In this document: piece after piece, positions 25,599 to 36,119 of the stretch
How the letters are laid out: each line of letters opens with the position of its first letter
Position numbering within the stretch: position 1 is the first letter of the stretch
DNA from: Karalla daura
Taxonomy: Eukaryota; Chordata; Actinopteri; Chaetodontiformes; Leiognathidae
Direction of reading: 5' to 3'
Assembly (NCBI GenBank): GCA_029224185.1
Contig: CM055205.1
Location: 2,981,761-3,045,760 of the forward strand
DNA: 64,000 bases
The notes under the pieces: generated by a model
Databases searched by the model: none
What the model was told of the DNA's origin: nothing
Seen by the model: only the letters and a program-made list of their open reading frames with translations
Translations under genes and position numbers: made by a program

Positions 25599-25774
25599 GA
25601 GTGACATGCAGCAGAGGATCACCAGTGGGGTTCCAACTGGGGCCGCTGCAGTGAGGACCATCACCTCTGCACATGGACACCTGCTCTATTTGTAAAATAT
25701 GCACAACATTCTATTACAACACATATCAGTATTAAAACGAAGCTAAACCCAATGATCTGTTGACTCAGACTCAG

Positions 25775-25813
25775 GTTCGGATAAACCTCATTGATCCCTC
25801 TGGGAAGTTACAA
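25775..25813. repeat. Fragment of a fish dispersed repeat (TTGATCCC motif)
   Basis: The text CTCATTGATCCCTCTGGGAA matches the conserved TTTATTGATCCC...GGGAAATT core of a common teleost dispersed repeat. The same core appears at 58.27 kb in this window. Confidence 0.45.
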
Positions 25814-25819
25814 GTCTCG

Positions 25820-27350
25820 GTCTGATGCAGTCGCAACGTGACGTGGAGTTTGCCTCCTCTGCATCTGCGAGCCCATTCAGAAACCGGGGATCGGATTTTT
25901 TTCAACAAAGTCGTCAAGAGAGGCCGCTCCCGGTGGCTTGCAGCCAGCGGGCGGCAGCGTTATTGAACTCATTACGAAGATTGGTCCCGTTCTTCTTGGC
26001 ATGCGGCCCGCATCTCGTCCCGCTCGATACGGCAAAAGCGTCGGATGGGGCAAAACGGCTTTCTCCCTCCCCTTTCTTTGTTTTTACCGACAGCAAGGGA
26101 AAAAAAACAACCCCTCAAGTACTAAAGTGGCTGTCAAAGGCTGTTACAGGAATGCTGCGCCCCCGTGACGCAGGAGGCCCCCCCCCCCGACAATCGAGTT
26201 AGAGGCTGCAGCAGCCGGCTGCCGAGCGAGGGCCGCGCCCTCGCTCCTCGCCGTCTGCTACACCCCCCTACACACACACACACACGCACACACCCCAACC
26301 CACCGTCTCAGGGTGATGGACGATGTCTGGGCTTCGTCCTCTTCGTCATTGCTTCTCGCGCGAGCCTCGGAGGGAGTTCGCCCGCCGTTGGCGACGATCA
26401 GTGCCGCTCGGCCTCGTGTTCTTTTTGTTGTCGTTGTCGTTTTTTCGGTTCTGATTGACTTTTTAACCCTCCGGGTTCATGCGTGCGATTCGCCGACACG
26501 TTTTGCGGTTCGCGGGTTTCGGGCTTTTAGTCCAATCACCAAAACGTGGTACCGCGCAAGTAGCCACGCGCACACAATTCCTCATATTCTCTCTCAGAGC
26601 GTCCGAATTCATTACATAAGCATTTGATTAATATGCGGAAAACACAAATGAAGAGACTGTTTTCAATTTGTAGCGTTGTCCTAATATGGTAATTGCAGGG
26701 TTTATGTGTTTTTTTTTCTCACAACAAATGAGTTCCATTAAAACACGTGTTGCCTCGCAACGAAGCTCACCCGTGTCACTTACGCTCTCGAGTATGAAAC
26801 AACTCCACGTTTGATCGCGTGAAATTACGAAATCGAGATCGAAGACATTCCCCGTGGCGTGGGAAAAGCGCCGAAAACGTCTCCTGCGATCGATCGTGGA
26901 ATCGCGTTCGGTGCCGCGCTGTCTGCCGGAGGATCCTGAACGGGAAATGGGGTGAGGCGGCGAAGATGCGAGCGAGACCACAGGGCGGCTCCCCATGAAC
27001 GCGGAGGTGACCGTCGCCTGCTCCACAAACAGAGCTATTCAGCCGGTATTGCTCGATACGATGTTTGCCCGGTCACGGCTCCACATTCGCTTTTTACGGC
27101 CGCAATTAGGGTATAAATCCAGAGTTATTGTATCCCCCAGACAGGCATATCGCTGACGGTGACTGACAGGCTACCTACGTGTGGCACGGGTGCTGTTTAT
27201 TGCCTGTTCGCACGGCTGTTTGCTCGGGCCTGAGCGCGGGGAACGCTGAATTGCAGTTCACGGCGGCGCGGCCAATAAAGCGGCTGAGCGCACGCCCGTA
27301 AAACCCAGATCAACGTATTTTCCTGGATTACCAAGCAGCCCTCACGCCAA
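25820..27350. other. CpG-rich non-coding block
   Basis: CpG dinucleotides are much denser here than in surrounding intergenic DNA (for example around 26000-26240, 26380-26530 and 26820-27060). No exon of a known protein is visible. It could be an unmethylated island with regulatory activity, or the promoter of a non-coding transcript, about 5-6.5 kb upstream of tac1. Confidence 0.35.
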
Positions 27351-30300
27351 TCTCATTTAATCCCAGGAAATGGGGCCCGATATAAAACTTTATGAATCGA
27401 CGGCCTCGACAGCGATGTCGCCATCTCTCTCCGGTCCTGTGCCGAAAGGGGGAGAAGGGGCGTGGAGGTGACAAGCGCTCCATGCGAGGGGGCTTCCATA
27501 GCCGCAGAACTGGAACAGACGTGTCCCGTCCGGACTAGCTTGATCAAAAGTCCCTCCGGACTGTGCCTTCGGCGCCGCCGAGAGCCGGGCACCCCTGTGC
27601 AAGATTCACGAGGTGATTCGTTCCTTTGTTTCCGTTGGGGATTGTGCAGCGCGCGCGTGCGTGCGTGCGTGTGTGTGCGTGTGTGCAGGTAAGTGACGTG
27701 ACTGTTGTGGCGAACAGGATTCCTGTAGACGCCGCTCATCCCCGTTGCATCTAAGGAGAGCGGGATGGCGTCACGCGCCGTGACATTCTGAGGCCGGCGC
27801 TTTCGTTGTCCCTCTCTCACTTCTCTCAAAGCCCATGTGGTTTCGCCTCCCAAAACCACCAATTTGCCGTCGAGCCACTGGGACACACCCACCTCTCCAT
27901 GAAGTCCCTCCATTACCCGTGGTTTTAAATCCCAGAGACAGTGATCACAAGTCTTGAGCGGCCGATACCAGAACAAATGACGATTCCAATTCACCGGGCA
28001 AAAATAAAGTCAAGTTAGTAGCATCTCCAGCCACAGTAGAACAGGGTCCGGTCTGGGCACGCTTTAAAAGTTAATGTTAATGTGTCTGTTCGAGAGTGTG
28101 ATGGCCCCTGGGTGAAAACTGCTCTCTGTGCAGTTTATCCAGCACTTTAAACTCCCGAACCTCCTGCCAGGACGCACAACTTTTGAAGAGTCCCTGACTC
28201 GTGCGGGTTGAGTGGTTGTGTGGATGTGGATTGTGCCCTGAGGGGCTTCGAGTGGTGGTGAGGATGAAAAAAGTGTGAGACGAGAGCTCGTTCATTTGTC
28301 GAAGCTATATATTGTGGCAATGGAACGAGAAGCAGGCGTTCCTTCCTTAACTCGCTTTATCAATGCAGAATAGTAAACCAGGAGGACGTACGCACACACA
28401 CACACACACACACATAAACTAACAACTAAACTATTGTTTTCACGTGTAAAGCAGCTCACCTGCGGAAGAAGGGAAGAGCTGACAGCCTCCGATGGCTTAA
28501 CGTCGGTCTTAAGTTGTACTGTGACCATAGTCTAGGACCAAGACTTAAGGCACCATCAGACAGATTCAGTGATCGAATGAGGTCCTGTTGAATTGCCCTG
28601 GCCTCACGATCTGCGTATTGACATGCGTGAGCTCTACATACGTGCAGTCAGATTCACTGCAAGGTCTAACGCTCTAATTCTGTGAGGCATCATCAATGGA
28701 AACAGTGTAAGAAACAGTGAAGCAGAAGTTCTCTCTGAACGTGGCTACTCTTTAATTGGCCGAGCACTGCTCTGCTTCCAACACCAGTGTTATCCCAGTT
28801 AGGTTTGTTGTGGTTGACTACATTTTGGATTTGGTCTAATTGGTCCTTTTTCAGGTCCAATTGTCTCCGGATTCCTTTCGGCTTTGGTTTTTCTCTTTCG
28901 AACTTGGAACGCTCATATGCCTTTATTTTTCTTTTACTTGAACCAGGTAAGAAATTACGCAAATTGAAATGTGGGTGACAAAAGGTTACCGCTTTGTGTA
29001 TTGTGAATGTGACGTCCTTTTGTGCATTTTTTGGCCGCTGTGCAGAATACCTCCCCTTCGGGCATAAATAATGCTCTATCTTATCTTATGTCATCTTTCA
29101 TCTCAGCACGGAGGCCCATAGGTGGACTAACGCAGCCACAAACTGTCGCATGCCGCAGAATAATCCTTTCCTGCATTTGAGCTCAACAGGCGAAGACCTC
29201 TTTGATTTTCTTTCAGGAACGACAACTGTTCTCAGCACCGGAATGCAACCCATTGTATCTCTGTGACGGACACTTGATTTGAAGTCCACACAAACAAACT
29301 AAAGGTCACTTCGCTTCCTTTCGCCGTTTCCACATTTGCGGTCAACTCTGGTCGGGTTCAAATAAGCCCCCAGTTCAGTGGAAATGTGTGTGAGTGGGGG
29401 AAGAGCAGTAGGTTGTCCCACTGATTTCATGAAATGGGAATTGTTTAATTGTAGAATAAGTGTTTTGTTTCTGTGCAATACCTCAATCCGACAAACTCAA
29501 ACCTAATCCAACAGTGCAAGTGAAACATGGACATTTTTCTTTCTGTTGGTATGCAGTGATGAATACTACTTGTTCTTACTTATTGATAAAATGTGTTTTT
29601 TAACGAGGTGGACTTTGGCAAATTACTTTAAAAGAACAATTACAACAAATCTTGTCTTCTAACAGTGGCAAAAGTAAATACAATCCCTTATTCGCATCTG
29701 ATTCTACTCCATTTAAATAAGGTGGATGTTCTTTTCATTGGGCGTCTCCAGAACTGGTCAATTTTTACACACTCGTATGACTCGTATGAATCTGGGAGCA
29801 ACAGATTGCCTGACATTTTCATGCAGGACCCCAAACCAAACATAAATTGTTGGATAGATTTGCAGCTGGGGGATTGTGAGTTGTGAGATTGAACTATTTG
29901 TGGGGAGGCCTGGTCACAAAAGGACAAGTTCCCAGGGCCAGATTCATCCGGACGTTACCGTAAAAAGGAGATCGTTTTACGAAAGACACAGTCAAGGAGA
30001 TGTTTTTGGAATAAGATACAACATGTACGAAACAAAACTAATCAAATCTGAAACACTGTTGATTCCCCCACCCACTCGGCCTACCGTTCATATCCCGCAG
30101 GTCCTGCGGAGAGACCTCGAGATGAAGGAGCTCCGCCGCCGTCCTAATCGGTGGCTCTCGGGCTGGAAAATTAACCGCACAGGCGCCCGCTGTGCCATAT
30201 CTGGGGGGAACGTGTCACACCCACTGAGTGGGAGCACATGTGGCTGCTCCGACTCAATTATCACCACATCTCTCATTTGGACGCGGAGGGGAAAACACGG

Positions 30301-31980
30301 CCACGGAGTCTCGCATCGAACTCGGGCCAAGGCGCCACAAGCCACTGCAACAGCAGCGTGATTGCACATGAATTACCCCCCTCGTCTGTCAGCAAATACA
30401 TATTGTGAATGCACGGCTCTGCTCTTAATCACCAGTCTGGGACGTTTAAACGGAGATATCAGTCGAATGTTTGGCCCCGATCCCTGTGAGCCTTTTCCGG
30501 TTCTGACTGCTCATGCATTAACCATTGGCACGGCGTTGCCTTGACTCAGCCGTCTTTTATGACAAGTCATCTGCCTTGGATCCGTTCCATTCGCGGAACG
30601 CCGCGTGGCAAAATCATTCATCTCAGAGTCCTGCTTGCGACTGGGCGCCTTATCAAAGTTGAAACAGTGTTCGCAGGTGCAGACTGCGCCCCCCCCACCA
30701 CCTCCCCCCGCTCTCTCTGGACTGATGTCCTGTTCGCGCACACCTACTCACATCATCTGCATATCTATTCATCACACCAGGTCCTATGGCGCCATGCTCT
30801 CTTCGCCTCCTACCTATCTCCCAGTCCTCCACCTCCTCTGTGGCGACTGCCCCCCCATGGTTCCAATGGCTCCATCACCCCTCTCCATCTCTCTCCAGCT
30901 CTCTCTCCTCACCTCCCCCCTTCCATCTGTTAATTGGATGAGCTGTCGCAGTGGTGAGGATGATTAAATTCCAGTTGGGAGTGGCTCTGCGACCACGCAG
31001 CTCCCCTCGGTGCCCCACTAGAGATCGGTAATGAATATAAGCATAAACCTGGCCACAGCCACTTTGCGAGATGTGCGAGATGTTTTAATGGGACTCCCGT
31101 ATATTGTGGGTCATAGCTGGGCAGAATGGGATTTCACAATGAGAAATGCAGAAAAAATATATAATAGTCTGCGCCCAATGCTCTCAGCTTTATTTCTCAG
31201 GAATAATAAAATGGACGCGCTATTGCTGTCAAATAGAGCCAGTCAAAGCGAAGCATCCTTCAGAAACACTCCTCTTCATGTAAATTGGTGTTGCTCTCTG
31301 GATTCACGGAACAAACAGATGAATGACACTTTCCATAGAAGACAGATTGAAGTTCATTCCCACGCCGGGGAAAACATTTGCATTTGCTGATAGCGCATGG
31401 GTAAATAAGGTGAACTTATTGTGAGTGGAAGAAAGGCACTCCAGCAAATCAACCACTTGAGGTGCGTGGACTCTGAACTTTGCGTGGCGGCCCTGTCCTC
31501 TATTGTCCCCGAAAATTATGCTCTTTAAACCACGGCTTTTCTCATGGAAATCAGTGGCAGCCTCAGGTCGCATGCCCCCTTCTTCACCGAGGCTTTGATA
31601 TGAGAGCTTTGCATACAGTATTTCCTCGGAGCTACATCTATATCCGTGCAGCCCCGTGCGTGAGGCATTTGGTCTGAGGTGGGTCCGACGTCAGCAGAGA
31701 AAACTTCACAGTTTTCATTAAGGAAAAAGATGCTATTTGTGCTTACTGAAATCTATAAAAAAAAAAAAAACAACAAGTGCGTCATTACAGATTTACGTGA
31801 CAGTTACGTTGTAAGGAGAGGGTGGAGACTCCACAAGCTCTCTGGATTACTCATCGGACGTACGTGCTTTTGTCCAGCTCCACAGTGTCCTACCACAGAT
31901 ATCGTTTGTCACAATATTGACACTTTGAACTGGTTGTTGCTTGCTTTCCTTTTGGTCCTGCATCCCCCAGTATGTATCAC
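27351..31980. other. Intergenic upstream of tac1, nothing recognised
   Basis: No exon recognised. An (AC)n run lies at 28391-28414 and a C-rich tract at about 30689-30710. A minus-strand open frame of 213 codons (27353-27994) includes a translated TG repeat and has no family match. Some of this may be tac1 regulatory DNA, but alignment to other fish would be needed to show it. Confidence 0.35.
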
Positions 31981-31989
31981 TATTAAAAA

Positions 31990-32260
31990 CACAATGACAA
32001 GATGTGCATGATATACATGACACGAGATATTGGCACTTAATTGATTCTTTACAGGAAATATTCAGAAAAAGTTACAAACCGAAACACCAAAATAAAGTAG
32101 CATACTTAAATACATATACATTAATACAAAATACAAGGGACTACAAGTACAACAGGTATGATAATTCATTGTGCAAAATTGGAGAAATAAGGTGCAAAGA
32201 TAATAATAACTCTAATCCAGGATATAGCCTATCAACACAACCCAAAAAATGTTTTTTCAG
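31990..32260 (+). repeat. Possible dispersed-repeat tail
   Basis: The AT-rich stretch with GTGCAAAATTGGAG, AAATAAGGTGCAAAG and repeated ATACATATAC-like words resembles the AT-rich tails of the TTGATCCC repeat family seen at 58.3 kb. A similar stretch lies in tac1 intron 1 (about 33115-33450). Assignment is tentative. Confidence 0.3.
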
Positions 32261-32382
32261 ATTAGATTAGTTATTTTTCTTCAGTTTCAAGTGAATATCT
32301 GGCATGCAGAGAGTAGTCTGAAGCTGTGATTCCCGCTGTCATGACGCACATCAGTCCCAGCTGACGCTCCGGGGCAGAGCCT

Positions 32383-32392
32383 TGATTGACAG
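32383..32392 (+). promoter_or_regulatory. tac1: PBX-MEIS/PREP consensus site in tac1 promoter
   Basis: TGATTGACAG is an exact match to the classical decameric PBX-PREP/MEIS site. It lies 116 bp upstream of the TATA box of tac1. Confidence 0.5.
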
Positions 32393-32444
32393 GTGATCTC
32401 CAGCCCATTGATCAGAATAGTGTCCGCTCGTGACTGGGTACCGG

Positions 32445-32465
32445 TAATCCCACTACTGTAATCCC
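32445..32465 (+). promoter_or_regulatory. tac1: Paired TAATCCC (OTX/PITX-type) sites
   Basis: TAATCCC occurs twice in the same orientation at 32445-32451 and 32459-32465, 14 bp apart start to start, 34 bp upstream of the TATA box. TAATCC is the core bound by bicoid-class homeodomains (OTX, CRX, PITX). Confidence 0.45.
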
Positions 32466-32498
32466 GTTACTCTGCTGCGCCCCGCACGCGGGGCGCGC

Positions 32499-32505
32499 TA
32501 TATAG
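32499..32505 (+). promoter_or_regulatory. tac1: tac1 TATA box
   Basis: TATATAG in a GC-rich setting (GGGCGCGC before, GGAGCGCG after), placing transcription start near 32530 and giving a 5' UTR of roughly 250 nt to the ATG at 32784. Human TAC1 has a separate non-coding first exon. Here no strong donor/acceptor pair is evident between TATA and ATG, so the leader may be unspliced. Confidence 0.65.
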
Positions 32506-32783
32506 GAGCGCGTGCCGCCTCGAGCGTGCGATCTTCAGGTGGAGCAGCCGAAGAGGGAGCGCGAGGACAGCGCCATGGACTACTGCTGAGCGCGAGGACA
32601 GGACAGACCGCAGCAGCTGCACGCGCCTCACAATATCCAGCACTCGTTCTGCGCTCTTTCGATTTGACTTTGATTTGGTTTCACGTTTCGGGCTCAGTCG
32701 AAACAATAATCCCAACACAACTGTGTTTAACGGTGCAGTTTTTATATATATATATACATATTTATACATACACACCTCCCACC

Positions 32784-35700
32784 ATGAAGTTTCTGCTTTT
32801 GCCAGTTTTAATGACTTTTTTCGCCGTCGCACAAGTTTTTTGCGAGGAAAACGAGCCCAAAGAGGAGGCTGACTACTGGACGAGCTCCAATCAGATCCAG
32901 GTCGGTCTGTTCAAGCTGTACATCCTAAAAAACTGCTGTTCTTGACTGGCTACCGGTGCACCTGTCCGAACCGAACCTTTTTGCCCGAATGCTCAGTTTA
33001 TGCAATTTCAGCTACGCGCAGATGTATCTCAGTGTGATTTTCTGTTAACTGTCTTGTTCCAGCCGCAGTTTGGAGGCAGTTTGGCTACACCTGTCACGTT
33101 CCTGTAGACGGGCAGTGATGTCGAGTTAATAACAATACAATATGTAGTAATGCAAAATGATCGCAGTAATGTGGCAACTATTTGCAAAATCTGATATGAA
33201 AATTAAGTCAACAAGCAAAGAGCAAGACAATATAGCCGTGTGTGTGTGTGTGTGTGTGCGTGTGTGTGTATACACATACATACAAATATACATACATGGC
33301 TCTATATATACATGGGTACTAGAAGTACAATGAGTAAATGCAGTGAATTATGTAAATCATGTTAAAGGTGCAGCAGAATATTTATTGATAACTGTGCAGA
33401 TGCTCACATCCTATTGCAAGGATCTGTTCAACAGGCAAATGAGTAGAAAAAAAAATCAAGTTCCTGAATGCATTACAGTATATGGGTTAAGTGTGTGGTA
33501 TGATATATACTAGAATGATGGAACTAAATTGATCTTGTGTTGTGGTCTTCAAATAAAATAACCATTTCAGTGTATGAGCAGAGCACTAAAATGCACAATG
33601 CCGCAGTTTGCCACCCAGTCAGTCACATCTAATGGTTTTTATGGGTTTTTTTCCCCTGCCTTCAAGGTCCGGTTCTCAAACTCGTGATACAGATTAAACA
33701 GTGGCATATCGTTTCATTCATAGAACGGTGGATATGTTCGGTGAAATGTGATAATTTCATTCCGGAAAAACGATGGAAAGGTGTTGATATGTGACAGATC
33801 GGAGTGAGGACAATGGTGTGCAATGAGAACCGGCTTCCTGTGAGAGGCAAACATGCAGACGCAGGCTACCGCAGTGGTCGGAGGGAAATGAAAGGGAGCG
33901 GAAGCCCCGACCATCTCCACCGCATTGAAGCGCACGTCCTGCGTTTGACATTGTGAGCTGGAGACGTTCCAAGAAGCTAAGCTGAAGTCATGGAGCCATT
34001 CTGCAGATGAATGAGCCAACAGTAAATCATTACAGCTTAGTGCGTAAGACATTAGCGGCCCTGGGGCCCACGTCTCTGTCACACTAATGCACCGGGCGGG
34101 AATATATCCCCAGATGGAAATAGAAACAGTCACTGAGAGTTCAAAATGTAAAAGGATTGTTACAACAGGGCAGTTCGTGTGTGCGTGTGCGCCTGAATGG
34201 ATGAAGGATGGGCTTTCGGGTGAGGTGGGTGGGGGTTAGTAATACACATATAGCTCAAGATACACGTATGAAGATGTATCCAGACAGTGAGTGTTCCACT
34301 CTATAGAAAGACGGCCAACAAGTGACTTATTTGGACTACACATTTTCCTCTGCAGGATGGCTGGCTCTCCAATGAGCCCTTCAGAGAAATCCTCCTGAGG
34401 ATGACAAGGAAGCCGCGGCCGCACCAGTTCATCGGCCTGATGGGGAAACGCTCCATGGGTGAGATGACTTGTTTTCGCCACGCATACCTTCTTCTTGTCC
34501 TATTTGAATTTTCCTTCTCAAACGCTCTCCTCTTTCCTCCCACAGCAAACGCACAGATCACCCACAAAAGTAAGTATGAAAAGCGAATCCCACCAGAGCT
34601 CTGACCTCTGAGCCCCCGCACCACCTCCGATCACGTTTCAGTTTAAATGGGGGTTTGTTCGTGTCCCTTTCTTACTTCGATGAAGTCTAAAGCTACCTAA
34701 ATCTGCCTCACACCCACGCCGCCGGAGTGAATAGAGAACATGGCGTCCTGAGGTGTCCCGACTGGCAGCTCTTTTAATAAACCGACTAAATCCACACTCA
34801 ATTACCTAGAACGGCTCATTACGGATTAAGACAAGAAAGGCGGGAGAAGCCAGACAGTGTTCCCTAGCACCAACAAAGTGGGGGTGAAGCCGTCGCTCTC
34901 CCATTTCGCCCACAGTCCCTCCAATTGAGCCGAATATGTCATTTATTTACATCAACCGCTGAGAAAACAAAAAGAGCGCGCTCTCGGGGCTTAATTAAGT
35001 CCACGGCAAGCATAGATGGGTTTATGCATCTGTTCTTTTTTTTTTCGCTTTACCTTTGAATGCACGTTAGTCAGTCTGCGTTAAAAGTGGTCCGCGGAAC
35101 CGAGGAGAGGAGAGGCGTAAGAGGAGTAAGAGGAGGGGGGAAAAAAGAGAGAGTGAGGAGGAGGGGATTTCGCCTCCTTTCCCTTTTTCAGGGACGGGTT
35201 TGTCTAAATCAGCAAGCGAGCATACGTCTAATTTATTCCCCTCGCGCGGGCACGGCTGTAAGTCACTCATCATTACCGAGAGGGAGAGTGCGGGGATCGA
35301 TGTCCCGCGGACATCTGACGGTTCAATTGGATTGTTTGCACGGGTGATGGATGGGGGGCCGTTGAGCGTTTCGCCCCTCACTCGAGGAAATTGAGAGTGC
35401 CTTCTGCTGCCCTACTGGAACACAGCATTGTGACACACAGGTCCGGCCCGGGCTCTGAGGGTCGCTCCAGCAGCTTCTGGACTGGCTCATCTACAAGGGA
35501 ATATTGTTATTCTAATCATTGTTCACCAATAACTCTCATCAGTCTAATGCAAATATTGATGGGATTGTGATGCAAGACGTTCCCTCGGGGCTCCCTTTAG
35601 TTTTATGACACCCCAATCCAATATTCCAGCACGCACATGATCTTATTACGGACCATTAGCGTGATTGACAGGAGTGTGCGCGCGTGTGTGTGATGCAGCT

Positions 35701-35963
35701 GTACTGTACATTCCCCCTGTCCTCCTGGAGTGCACCGGCGTAATTGAAACTCTCAATCCACTGTCTTCCCGCTGAAGGGCACAGAGTCAACTCTTTCGTC
35801 GGACTGATGGGGAAAAGGAGCCAAGAGGAGCCAGGTAAGCGCCATGCAAAGTCTGTGCTCGGCCCGGCCCAGTGATAATCGTCCGTTCTGACCATCGCCC
35901 CCTCCTCTCCGTGCAGAATCCTACGAGTGGAGCACAATACAGACGTACGACAAGCGTCGCTGA
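32784..35963 (+). CDS. tac1: Protachykinin 1 (substance P / neurokinin A precursor)
   Basis: Complete gene; coding exons 32784-32900, 34356-34458, 34546-34569, 35778-35834 and 35917-35963 give 115 aa with all GT-AG junctions in frame. Residues 1-20 are a signal peptide (LLLPVLMTFFAVAQVFC core). Substance P is residues 58-68, KPRPHQFIGLM, then the amidation/cleavage signal GKR. Neurokinin A is residues 83-92, HRVNSFVGLM, between KR and GKR. Both end in the FxGLM signature of tachykinins, which act on NK receptors after secretion and C-terminal amidation. Cleavage before substance P would be at the single Arg57. The precursor ends ESYEWSTIQTYDKRR. Relative to human beta-preprotachykinin (129 aa), the exon encoding the neuropeptide K-specific segment is absent, so the layout is gamma-type. 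The 24-nt third coding exon (ANAQITHK) corresponds to human GHGQISHK. Confidence 0.98.
33238..33270. repeat. (GT)n microsatellite in tac1 intron 1
   Basis: TG repeat followed by a TACA/TATA-rich stretch to about 33310, inside the AT-rich intron between the signal-peptide exon and the substance P exon. Confidence 0.9.
35503..35554. promoter_or_regulatory. tac1: SOX/POU motif cluster in tac1 intron
   Basis: ATTGTT (SOX core) occurs at 35503-35508 and 35518-35523, and the exact octamer ATGCAAAT (POU/OCT site) at 35547-35554, in a non-repetitive AT-rich stretch 224 bp before the neurokinin A exon. Possible intronic enhancer; inferred from motifs only. Confidence 0.3.
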
Positions 35964-36091
35964 GCACTCCTCTCCGCCCGCCTGCCCCCCCCCCCACCAC
36001 AACCACCATCCCTCTCGGTCTTCCCTTCCCAGTGGGAGGGATGCCCGGCGCTGCTTTTCTTTTCTCCCAAACTGTGTGTAGCTGTTAGTCC

Positions 36092-36097
36092 AATAAA
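36092..36097 (+). terminator. tac1: tac1 polyadenylation signal
   Basis: AATAAA lies 128 bp after the tac1 stop, followed by a GT-rich stretch (TTTGGTTTCCACGTTGTAGTG), giving a short 3' UTR. Confidence 0.85.
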
Positions 36098-36119
36098 AAG
36101 ATTTGGTTTCCACGTTGTA

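Noticed and set aside
27353..27994. 213-codon minus-strand open frame
   Set aside because: It runs through a TG repeat (His-Thr-His-Thr), lacks any known domain and has no splice partners I can see. High CpG and GC content lowers stop-codon frequency here.
29876..30361. 161-codon plus-strand open frame upstream of tac1
   Set aside because: It has no recognisable domain or initiation context, and a 93-codon frame opposes it. Chance is the simpler explanation.
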